The notes: a model not told the origin generated them from the letters alone. DNA of 64,000 nt from Tabrizicola_A sp964393035 (GCA_964393035.1 CAYMRX010000003.1:310001-374000), one strand, 5' to 3'; counted from the stretch's first letter, positions 1 through 9,088 are shown. Numbers and translations: made by a program.

Positions 1-220
1 AAAGGATCGCCTGTTCGTTCGGCTCCACCGCGCGCCCCTTGCGGGCAAAAAGCTCCTGCCCCAGCGTGTCTTCCAGAAGCTTGATCTGCTGGCTGACGGC
101 CTGCGGCGTGACCAACAATTCATCCGCCGCCGCCCGGAAACTGCGATGCCGCACGACCACCTGAAACACGCGCAGCGCGTTCAGCGGCGGCAGACGCGTG
201 GGGCGGTCGGGCGGCGACAT
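1..220 (-). CDS. LysR-family transcriptional regulator, N-terminal part (cut by window start)
   Basis: The first 73 residues of a LysR-type regulator are visible. After a proline-rich start comes LPPLNALRVFQVVVRH, then a winged helix-turn-helix with SFRAAADELLVTPQAVSQQIKLLE and ELFARKGRAVEPNE, the classic LysR DNA-binding pattern (GcvA-like in style). The effector domain lies outside the window. The ATG is separated by one base from the stop of the FAD oxidoreductase gene, so it is probably the last gene of the same operon and may control it. The candidate target is the dyad at 8901-8926. The effector is unknown. Confidence 0.85.
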   Translation of the reverse strand, partial: MSPPDRPTRLPPLNALRVFQVVVRHRSFRAAADELLVTPQAVSQQIKLLEDTLGQELFARKGRAVEPNEQAIL

Positions 221-221
221 C

Positions 222-1430
222 TTAGATCACCGCTTTTTCAAGGAAGGGGCGGCCTTCGACGATGCGCTCATAACCTACCTCGGACATGTCCAGTGTCCGG
301 AATCCGCCATAGGTGATAAGTTCCGACACCGCACGCCCGGCAGCGGGACCCTGTTGCAGCCCATGGCCGGAAAAGCCGTTGGCGTAGATGAAGTTCTGCA
401 CCTCAGGGTGGCGGCCGACGATCAGGTTGTGATCGAGTGTGTTGAAGTCGTAATGCCCGGCCCATTGATTGACGAGCTTGATCGCCTCGAACCCCGGGGA
501 GCGGTTGGCAAGGTTCGGCCAGACGATCTCCTCAAACTCCTCCCAGCGGGGTTCAAAATCGTCCCAATCCACACCGGGGTCTTCCACCGGCGGGCAACCG
601 GCCAGGAAATAGCGCCCCTCGGGGCGGCAGAAGGTGCCGGAGGTGTCGATCATCAGGGGCAGACGGCCCTGGTTGACAGTGGCCGAACCTTCCGGCGTCT
701 TGGCGCAATCAAACACGAAAAGCGTGCGCTTGCGGGGTTCCACCGGGATATCCAGCCCCGCCATCCGCGCCGTCAGCGCGGCACGGGGGCCAGAGGCATT
801 GACCACCGTGCCCGCCTGCACCACCGCGCCGGATTTCAGCGTGACCGAGGTGACGCGCGCGCCGTCGCGGGCAATCGCCACCACTTCATCGTGGATGTAA
901 TCGGCCCCGAGTTCGCGTGCCTTGGCGCGGAAACCGTTCATCAAACCGGTGTTGGAAAACCAGCCCTCGCCCGATTGGCCATAGCTGGCAAGGGTGATGT
1001 CATCCACGTTCAGGTGCGGGAAGGCGCGGGCAAGCTCCTCTTGGTTCCACAAGACCACATCGGCGCCGCAGGATTTCTGCACCGCATGGTTTTCGCGCAG
1101 GACCTGTTCCTGCTCGGGCGTGTTGGCCAGAAACAGATAGCCGCCGGAATGGAAATTCAACTCGGGCGCGGGTTCGCCTGCCACCTGCATCGTGGTGGCG
1201 AAATCACGGATGAAGGCCGAGCCGAACTGGCTGATCTTCACGTTGATCGCGTTGGAAAACTGGGTGCGGATCGACGCCGCCGACAGGCTGGTTGAGGCCT
1301 TGGCAAAGAACGGGTCACGCTCCACGATCAGCACCGAGCCTTTGAAATCCGGGTTCGCCATCAGGAAATAGGCCACGGCGGAACCGATGACGGCCCCGCC
1401 CACGATCACGACGTCATAGCTGGATTTCAT
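222..1430 (-). CDS. FAD-dependent oxidoreductase (DadA/DAO, sarcosine-oxidase-like)
   Basis: 402 residues, full length for the DAO family. The N-terminus has the Rossmann FAD motif YDVVIVGGAVIGSAVAYFL followed by an acidic residue in LIVERDPF. The C-terminus has the usual FAD-contacting segment NFIYANGFSGHGLQQGPAAG. Family members oxidise C-N bonds of amines or amino acids (sarcosine, D-amino acids, glycine betaine derivatives) and pass electrons to oxygen or the quinone pool. The start ATG overlaps the preceding gene's stop by ATGA, so it is translationally coupled to the NAD-dependent dehydrogenase. Neighbouring hydantoinase-type and aminotransferase genes suggest an amino-acid-like intermediate as substrate; that is inference. 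No signal peptide is seen, so it is cytoplasmic. Confidence 0.85.
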   Translation of the reverse strand: MKSSYDVVIVGGAVIGSAVAYFLMANPDFKGSVLIVERDPFFAKASTSLSAASIRTQFSNAINVKISQFGSAFIRDFATTMQVAGEPAPELNFHSGGYLFLANTPEQEQVLRENHAVQKSCGADVVLWNQEELARAFPHLNVDDITLASYGQSGEGWFSNTGLMNGFRAKARELGADYIHDEVVAIARDGARVTSVTLKSGAVVQAGTVVNASGPRAALTARMAGLDIPVEPRKRTLFVFDCAKTPEGSATVNQGRLPLMIDTSGTFCRPEGRYFLAGCPPVEDPGVDWDDFEPRWEEFEEIVWPNLANRSPGFEAIKLVNQWAGHYDFNTLDHNLIVGRHPEVQNFIYANGFSGHGLQQGPAAGRAVSELITYGGFRTLDMSEVGYERIVEGRPFLEKAVI

Positions 1431-2245
1431 TTCATAGCCTCATCATCAGGATGGCCCAGATCAACAAACCAGCCGCCCAGATGCTGAACGGCGGGGGCTT
1501 TGGGATCGGGGGGCGGGAACTTGGCCTCAAGGCCTTGGCGGAAGGGCTCACTGGTATCCTGCGGTTGCCAGCCCAGATGCCCGGACAACCGGTTATCGAC
1601 CGGCTTCACCGCATTGTCCGACAGGCCATGCGCCACGGTAAAGCCCACACGCGGCGCGGTCAGGCTGGAGGCGACCAGCCGCACGCAATCATCAAACGAC
1701 AGCCACGACCACAACATGCGGCGATCTGCGGGTTCGGGGAAGGACGAAAAGATACGCAGCGCGGCAGTCTCGATCCCGAACTTGTCCCAGTAAAGCCGGC
1801 CAAGGTCTTCGACAAAGCACTTCGACAACCCGTAAAGCCCATCGGGGCGATGCGGGGCATTGGCATCAATCTGGTCTTCCAGCCGATGATAGCCGATGGC
1901 GTGAACCGAACTGGCGTAGACCACCCGTTTGACGCCCGCCTTCCGCGCGCCTTCGTAGATATGATAGCTGCCGCGAATATTGGCGTTCAGAATGCTGTCC
2001 CAACTACGTTCCAGCGGCACGCCGCCGAAATGCACGATGGCCTCCACCCCTTGGCAAGCAGCATGCACCGCCGCCTCATCGGCCAGATCGAAGATCTGCG
2101 CTTCTTCGTTCGGCCCGAGATCGGCAATCGGGGCCGCATCCGCCAGCCGCAATTTGCGAGCCAGAGGCGCAAGGCCCCGACGCAATTGGGTGCCAAGCCG
2201 ACCAGCAGCCCCGGTGATCAGGATCGTGTCGAAACGCGGGCTCAT
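1427..2245 (-). CDS. NAD-dependent epimerase/dehydrogenase, uronate-dehydrogenase-like
   Basis: 272 residues of an extended-SDR fold. The N-terminus ILITGAAGRLGTQLRR is the GxxGxxG nucleotide-binding loop, and YGLSK supplies the catalytic Tyr and Lys. The segments IVHFGGVPLER, ASSVHAIGY and RPDGLYGLSKCFVEDLGR resemble what I know of bacterial uronate dehydrogenases (Udh, about 265 aa), which oxidise hexuronates to aldarolactones. The operon context (hydantoinase-type amidohydrolase, aminotransferase, ThDP enzyme) does not look like uronate catabolism, so the true substrate may be another polyol or hydroxy acid. It overlaps both neighbours by 4 bp. The family call is solid; the substrate is uncertain. 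Confidence 0.8.
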   Translation of the reverse strand: MSPRFDTILITGAAGRLGTQLRRGLAPLARKLRLADAAPIADLGPNEEAQIFDLADEAAVHAACQGVEAIVHFGGVPLERSWDSILNANIRGSYHIYEGARKAGVKRVVYASSVHAIGYHRLEDQIDANAPHRPDGLYGLSKCFVEDLGRLYWDKFGIETAALRIFSSFPEPADRRMLWSWLSFDDCVRLVASSLTAPRVGFTVAHGLSDNAVKPVDNRLSGHLGWQPQDTSEPFRQGLEAKFPPPDPKAPAVQHLGGWFVDLGHPDDEAMK

Positions 2246-3453
2246 TTGGCGGGCCTCAAGGCAGCAACTGCGCGGGCAATGCGGGCCATTGCCTCGGTCA
2301 GGATGGTGTCCGACGTCGCGGTGGAAATGCGGAAGAAGGGTGACAGGCCATAGGCGGCACCGGGAACCGCGCTGACATGGGCCTCGTGCAGAAGATAGCC
2401 GACGACGGCGGTATCATCGGCCAGAACCTCGCCCTTGGGGGTCTGTTTGCCGATCAGGTCGGCACAACCGATATAGGCGTAAAAGGCGCCTTCGGGGGCA
2501 GGCAGGGTCAGGCCGGGGATGCCCGCCACCGCCGCCACCACCAGATCGCGGCGGCGTTCAAAGGCGGCGCGAAAGGTCGGGATGCAATCTTGCGGGCCGG
2601 TCAGCGCCGCCAGCGCCGCCGCCTGCATCGGCGCCGCAACCGAAGTAACGGACTGGCTTTGCACCGTGTTCATCGCCTTCAGCAAGGGCGCTGGCCCCGC
2701 CGCATAGCCGACGCGCCAGCCGGTCATGGCATAGGCCTTGGCCACGCCATTGACGATCAGCGTGCGGTCGCGCAGCTCGGGGCAGGCCTTGGCAAAGCTG
2801 ACAAAGGTGCGACCGTCAAACAGGATGTGTTCATAGATTTCATCCGACAGGATCAGCACCTGCGGATGCCGCGCCAGAACCGCGCCCAAGGCCTGCAATT
2901 CAGCCAGCGAATAGACCGCGCCCGAAGGGTTACCTGGCATGTTCAAAAACAGCCATTTGCTGCGGGGCGTGATCGCCGCTTCCAGCACCGCCGGGGTCAG
3001 GCGAAAGCCGGTATCCGCGCCACAAACCGGCATGACCGGAACGCCGCCCAGAAGCTTGGCCATTTCGGGATAAGACACGAAATAGGGCGCGGGGGTGATG
3101 ACCTCGTCGCCCTCATTCAGCGTGGCCATCAGCGCGTTGAAGATGATCTGCTTGGCGCCATTGGCGACCACGATGTCATCGGGACCATAGTCGAGGCCAT
3201 TTTCCCGGCGGAACTTTTCGGCCACGGCAGCGCGCAGGGCGGGGGTTCCGGCGGCGGCGGTATACAGCGTCTCGCCTGCCAATGCGGCCTTATGTGCGGC
3301 CTCGGCCACATGAGCGGGGGTCGGGAAATCCGGCTCGCCCAGACCCAGATCGATCACATCCACCCCGGTTGCCCGCAGCGCCTTGGCGGCCATGGAGGCC
3401 GCCATCGACGCCGAAGGTTTCACCGCTGAAAGGCGGCTTGCGACGTAATTCAT
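2242..3453 (-). CDS. PLP-dependent class I aminotransferase
   Basis: 403 residues, standard length for aspartate-type fold-I aminotransferases. Visible features are the N-terminal DLGLGEPDFPTP, the NMPGNPSG motif (Asn175), the SDEIYE motif (Asp204, Tyr207) and the Schiff-base lysine in VNGVAKAYAMTGWRVGY (Lys239). Most relatives have Ser before this Lys; here it is Ala, a mild variation. The C-terminal FRISTATSD carries the carboxylate-binding Arg. It would interconvert an amino acid and its 2-oxo acid. It sits between the HyuB-like and Udh-like genes with 4-bp overlaps on both sides, so it probably acts on the product of the ATP-dependent amidohydrolase. The specific substrate cannot be read from sequence. 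Confidence 0.88.
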   Translation of the reverse strand: MNYVASRLSAVKPSASMAASMAAKALRATGVDVIDLGLGEPDFPTPAHVAEAAHKAALAGETLYTAAAGTPALRAAVAEKFRRENGLDYGPDDIVVANGAKQIIFNALMATLNEGDEVITPAPYFVSYPEMAKLLGGVPVMPVCGADTGFRLTPAVLEAAITPRSKWLFLNMPGNPSGAVYSLAELQALGAVLARHPQVLILSDEIYEHILFDGRTFVSFAKACPELRDRTLIVNGVAKAYAMTGWRVGYAAGPAPLLKAMNTVQSQSVTSVAAPMQAAALAALTGPQDCIPTFRAAFERRRDLVVAAVAGIPGLTLPAPEGAFYAYIGCADLIGKQTPKGEVLADDTAVVGYLLHEAHVSAVPGAAYGLSPFFRISTATSDTILTEAMARIARAVAALRPAK

Positions 3454-5072
3454 TTCCCGGCCCCTTTGACATAACCCCGGCGCATATCCAGCGCCCGCGC
3501 CTCGGCGTCCCGCTGTGCAGGATCGCCATATCCGCCCCCGCCCGGCAGATGCAACACCAGCCTGCGCCCGGCAGGCACATGCTGCCAGCCCTTTGGGTTC
3601 AAGGCCGTACCATCATCCAGCGCCACGATCCCCGCCGCGCCATCCTTGCCACCGTCCCGGCCCTTGGCCGCATGGTTCACCCGGTCGAACATTGCCGAGA
3701 AATCAAACTCATGCCCCGGCGCAGGTTCGATTTCGATGATCTGGCCCAGACCACCGCGATACTGCCCGTCGCCACCCGACCCCGGCCGCAATTCCTTGCG
3801 CCAGACAATCACCGGGCCGACCTGCTCGGTTGCCTCGATCGGCATGGTCATCACACCCGACGGAAAGGCCGTGGCAGACAGCCCGTCCAAGCCCGGACGC
3901 GCGCCCATGCCGCCCGAGTTGAACATCAGGATCTCGGCCCTCCGCCCCGGCCCGCCCGCCACCGGGCGCACCGACATGTGAATGTTCCACAGGGCCGCCG
4001 CACCTTCGGCCAGCACCGTGCCCGGCAACGCCTTGGCCAAGGCACCCAGCACCAGATCGGGCACCAGATGGCCGATGACATGGCGCACCGAAACCGGGGC
4101 CGGGCGCGGGGCGTTCAGGATGTTTTCGGGGGAGGTGACAGTGAACGCTTCCAAGGAGGCCCAGTTGTTCGGAATCTCGGGTGCCACCACGCATTTCAGC
4201 GCATAGCTGGCATAGGCCTTGGTATAGATGATCGGCACGTTGATGCCGCGCGGGTTGACGCCATCGGTGCCGGTGAAATCGACATTCACAACATCGCCCC
4301 TGATCTGCACCGTCGCGGCCAGCCGCACCGGCGCGTCATAACCATCGGTATCAAGGCTGTTCGACCATTCCCCCTGCGGCAGGGCGCGGACGCGCTCCAG
4401 CATGGCAGCCCGCGTGCGAGTGAAGATGAAGGCACCCAGATCGTCCAGCGTTTCAAGCCCGATCTCGGCCATCATGTCGATCAGGCGTCGGTGGCCAACC
4501 TCATTGCATGCGGCGAGCGAGTAGAAATCCCCCACCACCTGCCCCGGTTCGCGCACGTTTGACCTGAGGAAGGCCAGCAAGGTTTCATTCACCTCGCCGC
4601 GTTCGGCAAACTTCAGGATCGGAATCTGGATGCCTTCTTCATAGACCGACTTGCCATCCGCCCCAAAGCCACGCCCCCCCACATCGACCACATGCGCGGT
4701 GCAGGCGAAAAACCCCACCAGACGATCGCCCTTGAAGGAGGGCGAGACCATGGTGATGTCGTGCAAATGCCCGGTGCCAAGCCAAGGGTCGTTGGTCACA
4801 TAGGTATCGCCCGGATACATCCGGTCGCGCGGAATGGCGGCGATGAAATGGCCCACGGCCTCGGCCATGGTGTTGACATGGCCCGGCGTGCCGGTGACAG
4901 CCTGGGCCAGCATCCGGCCTTGCGGGTCAAAGACGCCCGCCGACAGATCGCCCGCTTCGCGCACAGATGTCGAAAAGGCGGTGCGCAGCAGGGTCATTGC
5001 CTGTTCTTCGACCACCGAAATCAGCCGGTTCCACATGACCTGCATGCGGATTTCGCGTGTCTGATCGGTCAT
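3450..5072 (-). CDS. Hydantoinase/oxoprolinase B-type subunit (HyuB)
   Basis: 540 residues of the hydantoinase_B family. Features are an N-terminal RLISVVEEQAMTLLRTAFSTSVREAGDLSAGVFD, then the conserved GDTYVTNDPWLGTGHLHDI and FTGTDGVNPRGIN blocks. The glycine-rich C-terminus VLHLPGGGGYGDP is diagnostic of the family. With the A subunit it forms an ATP-dependent enzyme that opens cyclic amides (5-oxoproline, N-methylhydantoin, caprolactam) or, in other branches, carboxylates ketones. It directly follows the A-subunit gene with an ATGA overlap, the usual arrangement for an obligate heteromeric pair. Sequence alone does not separate oxoprolinase, lactamase and carboxylase activities; a lactam- or hydantoin-opening role fits the neighbouring aminotransferase. 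Confidence 0.88.
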   Translation of the reverse strand: MTDQTREIRMQVMWNRLISVVEEQAMTLLRTAFSTSVREAGDLSAGVFDPQGRMLAQAVTGTPGHVNTMAEAVGHFIAAIPRDRMYPGDTYVTNDPWLGTGHLHDITMVSPSFKGDRLVGFFACTAHVVDVGGRGFGADGKSVYEEGIQIPILKFAERGEVNETLLAFLRSNVREPGQVVGDFYSLAACNEVGHRRLIDMMAEIGLETLDDLGAFIFTRTRAAMLERVRALPQGEWSNSLDTDGYDAPVRLAATVQIRGDVVNVDFTGTDGVNPRGINVPIIYTKAYASYALKCVVAPEIPNNWASLEAFTVTSPENILNAPRPAPVSVRHVIGHLVPDLVLGALAKALPGTVLAEGAAALWNIHMSVRPVAGGPGRRAEILMFNSGGMGARPGLDGLSATAFPSGVMTMPIEATEQVGPVIVWRKELRPGSGGDGQYRGGLGQIIEIEPAPGHEFDFSAMFDRVNHAAKGRDGGKDGAAGIVALDDGTALNPKGWQHVPAGRRLVLHLPGGGGYGDPAQRDAEARALDMRRGYVKGAGK

Positions 5073-7150
5073 TTCGCGCTTCCTTTTCGCACCAGCAAAA
5101 GTGAGCCGTCGCTTTGCATCACCGCATCAAAGGGCGAGGTGACAACGGTCGAGGTTTCGCGTTCCACGATCACCGCCGGGCCTTGCACGCGCTGGCCGGT
5201 TGCAAGCTCCTCCCGCGGGACAATGGCGGTCGGCAGGGGCTTGCCCTCGGCAGGATCGAACACCGCGCGTGAGAGCGTCGCGGGGGTATCGGTTCCACCA
5301 AGGGCAAGGCTGTGACGGTCCGGCGCGGGCAGAATGTCCTCGGCGCGCACCGACCATGTGACGATTTCAATCTCCATCCCGTCCATGCCGTCGATGGCAC
5401 GGCCAAAGTGGCGGGCATAGGCGGTGCGGAAAGCGTCCTTCAGCAGCGCAGGATCGTCGGCGGCAAAGGGACAATCCGGCAGCGGCACCGGAATTTCCCA
5501 GCCTTGGCCCACATAGCGCATGAACCCGGTGATCTCGCGCCGCATCGCGCCGCCCGATCCGGCGCGGACAAACCGTTCTGCCGTGGCACAAAGATCGGCC
5601 AGCATCGCGTTCACCGCCGCTGGGTCAAAGCCCGACAGCCGGGTGATTTTCGACGCCAGCGCCTCATAGCCAAAGGGCGCTTTCAGAAACCCGATGGCCG
5701 AGCCCACGCCTGCGCCGGGCGGGATCAGGCAAAGATCAATCCCCAGCTTTTCGCATAGCCGCGCGGCATGCAAAGGGGCCGCCCCGCCAAAGGCGATCAT
5801 CACATTGTCCGAGATGTTCTTGCCGTTTTCCACCGCATGAACCCGGGCGGCATTGGCCATGTTCTCGTCCACCACCTCGCAGATGCCAAAGGCCGCTGCT
5901 TCGGCGCCAAGGCCAAGCTTGTCGCCCACATCACGCGACACGGCGGCAAGGGCATTGGCGGTGGAAAGCTTGATGGCACCTCCGGCAAAATTGTCGGGGT
6001 CAAGCTTGCCAAGCACCAGATCGGCGTCCGTAATCGCCGGACGCAAGCCGCCGCGCTGATAGCAGGCAGGCCCCGGCTCCGAGGCGGCAGACTCCGGACC
6101 GGTCTGGATGCGGCCCAAACTATCAACCCAAGCAATCGACCCACCGCCTGCACCGATTTCAATCATCTCGATCACCGGAATCGAAATCGGCATGCCCGAG
6201 CCTTTGGCAAAGCGCGTGCTGCGCGCCACCTCGAAGGTGCGTGCGGTTTTCGGGGCGAAATCTTCAATCAGGCAGATCTTGGCCGTGGTGCCGCCCATGT
6301 CATAGCTAACGACCTTGTCCAGCCCAAAGCGCCGCGCCACATCGGCGGCGAAAATCGCCCCGCCAGCGGGGCCGCTTTCCACCAGCCGCACCGGAAACTC
6401 CGACGCGGTTTCGACCGAGATCAACCCGCCACCGGAATGGATCATGAAGACCGGGCAACCCGCCCCGATTTCCTTCAGCCGCACCTGCAAACGGCCGAGA
6501 TAATCGGCCATCTGCGGGCGCACATAGGCATTGGCGCAGACGGTGTTGAACCGCTCAAACTCGCGCATCTGCGGCGAAACCTCGGACGAGATCGACACCG
6601 GAACCGCGACCTTGGCGGCGATGATGTCACGCGCGCGGGCCTCATGTGTCGCGTTCATGTAGGAATGGATGAAGCCAATCGCCACCGCGCCATAGCCGCC
6701 CGCCGCGATCTGGTCGGCAATCGCCTGCAACCCGGCCTCGTCCAAGGGGGCCAGTTCCTGCCCCTGCGCGCCAATGCGGCCCCGCACGGTAAAGCGATCT
6801 TCGCGCGGCACCAAGGGCGTGGGCAGCACAAGATTCAGGTCATACTGGTCAAACCGGCTTTCCGTGCGCATTTCAATGACATCGCGGAAGCCGTCGGTGG
6901 TCACGAAAGCCGTCTTTGCCCCCCGCCGTTCGATCAGCGCGTTGGTGGCCAACGTGGTGCCGTGAATGACGATCTCCAAGTCGGCAGGGGTCAGCCCAGC
7001 CTCGGCCAGCACGATCTCCATCCCGTCAAGAATGGCTTGCTCGGGGGCGGCATAGTTGGTCAGCACCTTGGTCGAATGAAACCGGCCATTCACCTCAAGC
7101 GCGATGTCGGTGAAGGTGCCGCCAATATCGGCGCCGAGACGGATGGTCAT
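5069..7150 (-). CDS. Hydantoinase/oxoprolinase A-type subunit (HyuA), ATP-binding
   Basis: 693 residues. The N-terminus IRLGADIGGTFTDIALE is the acidic phosphate-binding loop of the ASKHA-like Hydant_A_N domain. VIHGTTLATNALIERRGAKTAFVTTDGF and the block MIHSGGGLISVETA follow, then VVSYDMGGTTAKICLI, the second phosphate loop of the hydantoinase A core. A C-terminal domain (about residues 500-690) completes the usual length of roughly 690. It phosphorylates or activates the cyclic substrate with ATP so the B subunit can hydrolyse it. ATGA overlaps link it to the ThDP enzyme upstream and HyuB downstream. The family is certain; the substrate is inferred only as a cyclic amide or imide. Confidence 0.9.
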   Translation of the reverse strand: MTIRLGADIGGTFTDIALEVNGRFHSTKVLTNYAAPEQAILDGMEIVLAEAGLTPADLEIVIHGTTLATNALIERRGAKTAFVTTDGFRDVIEMRTESRFDQYDLNLVLPTPLVPREDRFTVRGRIGAQGQELAPLDEAGLQAIADQIAAGGYGAVAIGFIHSYMNATHEARARDIIAAKVAVPVSISSEVSPQMREFERFNTVCANAYVRPQMADYLGRLQVRLKEIGAGCPVFMIHSGGGLISVETASEFPVRLVESGPAGGAIFAADVARRFGLDKVVSYDMGGTTAKICLIEDFAPKTARTFEVARSTRFAKGSGMPISIPVIEMIEIGAGGGSIAWVDSLGRIQTGPESAASEPGPACYQRGGLRPAITDADLVLGKLDPDNFAGGAIKLSTANALAAVSRDVGDKLGLGAEAAAFGICEVVDENMANAARVHAVENGKNISDNVMIAFGGAAPLHAARLCEKLGIDLCLIPPGAGVGSAIGFLKAPFGYEALASKITRLSGFDPAAVNAMLADLCATAERFVRAGSGGAMRREITGFMRYVGQGWEIPVPLPDCPFAADDPALLKDAFRTAYARHFGRAIDGMDGMEIEIVTWSVRAEDILPAPDRHSLALGGTDTPATLSRAVFDPAEGKPLPTAIVPREELATGQRVQGPAVIVERETSTVVTSPFDAVMQSDGSLLLVRKGSAK

Positions 7151-8805
7151 TTCTTGGTCGCCAGCGCATTGGCCCGCATCTGGGACAGCGTGACGCGCGG
7201 GGTCAGTGCCTCGGCTGCAATGTTGAGATCCAGCACCGCCCCGGTTTTCGAGGAAAGCGCGCGGTCAAAAGCAGCGGCAAAATCGGCGGTGGTTTCGACC
7301 CGCTCGGCGTGGAAGCCATAGGCGCGGGCCAGCGCGGTGAAATCGGGGTTCTCCAGATCGGTTCCCGAAACGCGGGCCGGATAGTTGCGCTCCTGATGGG
7401 CGCGGATGGTGCCATAGGTGCCGTTGTTCAGGATCAGCACGATCGGCTGCGCGCCGGCCTGCATCGCCGTGCCAAGTTCCTGACAGTTCATCTGGAAATC
7501 GCCGTCCCCGGCAAAGCAGACCACGGTGCGTTTCGGGCAAGCGACCTTGGCCGCCACCGCGGCGGGCAGACCGTAACCCATGGCCCCCGATTGCGGGGCG
7601 AGAAGCCGGGCCTTGGGGCCGAATTTGAAGAACTTGTTCGGCCAGATGGTGAAATTGCCCGCCCCGTTGGTCAGGATCGCATCTTCCGGCAGCACCTTGT
7701 TCAGATGCGCCGTCACCTCGACCATATCGACCGGCGAGGGCTGAACCGGCAAATCGAAGGTCGCCTCGTAATCCGCCCGCGCACGGGCGCGCCACGCCGC
7801 CCAATCGCCCTTGACCGGGGTCAGGGCCGCGACAAAGGCGTTGGGGCCAGCCGGAATGCCGATGGTCGGCACATAGATCTTGCCAATCTCGGCCATGGAG
7901 CCATGCACATGGATGATCTTCTGCGCCGTGACCGGCACCTGAAACAGCGTGTAGCCCTCGGTCGAAATCTCGCCAAAGCGGGTGTTCAGGGCGAGGACCA
8001 CATCCGCCTCGGCCATGGTCTTGCGCACACCGGCAGCCAGACCCAGACCCAGATCGCCCGCGTATGAGGGCGAGTGATTGTCGAACATGTCCTGATAGCG
8101 CAGGGCGGCGACAACCGGAATGTCGGAGGCCTCGGCAAAGGATTTCAGCGCGGCCTTGCCCGCCTCGGTCCAGTTGCACCCCCCCAGAAGGACCGCCGGA
8201 CGCTTGGCGCTGGCCAGCATCGCCAAAGCATCGGCCAATGCGCCCGCTTCGGGGGCGGGTTCGGCAATGCGGGCCGGGCCGGTCAACGGCGCAACCTCGG
8301 TGTCGCTGGTCAGCATGTCTTCGGGCAGGGCCACGACCACCGGGCCGGGACGACCTGTCGTGGCGGTGATCCAGGCGCGCGACAGAATTTCCGGAATGCG
8401 GTCGACATCGTCAATCTCGACCACCCATTTCGCCATGGTGCCGAACACCGCGCGATAGTCGACTTCCTGAAACGCCTCGCGGCCCTTCATGTCGGTGCCG
8501 ACCTGACCGACAAAGACCAGCATCGGCGCGGAATCCTGCATCGCGGTATGGATACCGATGGAGGAATTCGTCACCCCCGGGCCCCGCGTCACCATGCAGA
8601 TGCCGGGCGAACCGGTCAGCTTGCCATAGGCCGCCGCCATGAAACCCGCCCCGCCCTCATTGCGGCACAGCACATAGTCAAGCTTGCCTTGAGTGTCGTG
8701 CAGCGCGTCCAGAACCGCCAGATAGCTTTCGCCCGGCACGCCAAAAGCCTTGGTCGCCCCAAGCGCCACAAGACTTTCCACCAGAACCTGACCGCCGTTT
8801 CGCAT
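7147..8805 (-). CDS. Thiamine-diphosphate-dependent enzyme, acetolactate-synthase-like
   Basis: 552 residues, the full three-domain ThDP layout. The Pyr domain has FGVPGESYLAVLDAL and the cofactor-activating glutamate Glu50 in CRNEGGAGFMAAAYGK. A central domain follows, then the PP domain with VCFAGDGDFQMN...LILNNGTYG, the GDG-X25-NN metal/diphosphate motif. The start is set at the ATG preceded 7 nt upstream by GGGAGG; an open frame continues 35 codons further but lacks a ribosome site. Relatives decarboxylate or ligate 2-oxo acids (acetolactate synthase, glyoxylate carboligase, benzoylformate decarboxylase, sulfoacetaldehyde acetyltransferase). No small regulatory IlvH-type subunit is nearby, so a biosynthetic role is unlikely. 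It is the first gene of the operon and probably acts on the 2-oxo acid from the aminotransferase. Confidence 0.87.
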   Translation of the reverse strand: MRNGGQVLVESLVALGATKAFGVPGESYLAVLDALHDTQGKLDYVLCRNEGGAGFMAAAYGKLTGSPGICMVTRGPGVTNSSIGIHTAMQDSAPMLVFVGQVGTDMKGREAFQEVDYRAVFGTMAKWVVEIDDVDRIPEILSRAWITATTGRPGPVVVALPEDMLTSDTEVAPLTGPARIAEPAPEAGALADALAMLASAKRPAVLLGGCNWTEAGKAALKSFAEASDIPVVAALRYQDMFDNHSPSYAGDLGLGLAAGVRKTMAEADVVLALNTRFGEISTEGYTLFQVPVTAQKIIHVHGSMAEIGKIYVPTIGIPAGPNAFVAALTPVKGDWAAWRARARADYEATFDLPVQPSPVDMVEVTAHLNKVLPEDAILTNGAGNFTIWPNKFFKFGPKARLLAPQSGAMGYGLPAAVAAKVACPKRTVVCFAGDGDFQMNCQELGTAMQAGAQPIVLILNNGTYGTIRAHQERNYPARVSGTDLENPDFTALARAYGFHAERVETTADFAAAFDRALSSKTGAVLDLNIAAEALTPRVTLSQMRANALATKK

Positions 8806-8900
8806 TGCCCAACCTCCCAAAGCACGGGGCAGCAGAAGGGCCGCCCATGCCGGGCCAAACATGCCCGGCCACCCTGCCGCAGGGAAGCAAGATTTCCGGC

Positions 8901-8926
8901 GATTGGACAAGAATTTCTTGTCAATC
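8901..8926. promoter_or_regulatory. Near-perfect dyad upstream of the catabolic operon (candidate operator)
   Basis: GACAAGAA and TTCTTGTC face each other around a single T, flanked by GATT and AATC, giving about 12 paired positions per side with one extra base on the left. The centre is about 109 bp before the ATG of the ThDP gene, where a LysR-type activator would bind; the arms fit the loose T-N11-A pattern. The LysR gene at the distal end of the operon is the obvious candidate binder. The dyad is observed; the partner is inferred. Confidence 0.5.
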
Positions 8927-8948
8927 TGCCCGTAATTCCGGCAAAAAG

Positions 8949-8976
8949 AAAGGCCGCCCGTCTTGAGGCGGCCTTT
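8949..8976 (-). terminator. Rho-independent terminator behind the secreted-protein gene
   Basis: A perfect 10-bp stem (AAAGGCCGCC / GGCGGCCTTT) with an 8-nt loop, followed on the minus strand by CTTTTTG. It lies 113 bp past the stop of the Gly/Asn-rich secreted protein gene and before the dyad and promoter region of the ThDP operon, so it should insulate the two units. The rest of the 8806-9088 gap shows no gene. Confidence 0.75.
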
Positions 8977-9088
8977 CCATCATCTGTTATCAATGGATTG
9001 AATTACCATTGTTTTCTTTGCACAGACAGCAGCGCCCGCGCGTCACATCAAGGAAACGAAGGCCACAGAAGGCTGAGCTTTCAGCAGG

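Noticed and set aside
5768..7321. Long plus-strand frames opposite HyuA and others
   Set aside because: Arg/His/Gly-rich translations typical of antisense of GC-rich genes, without ribosome sites or domains.
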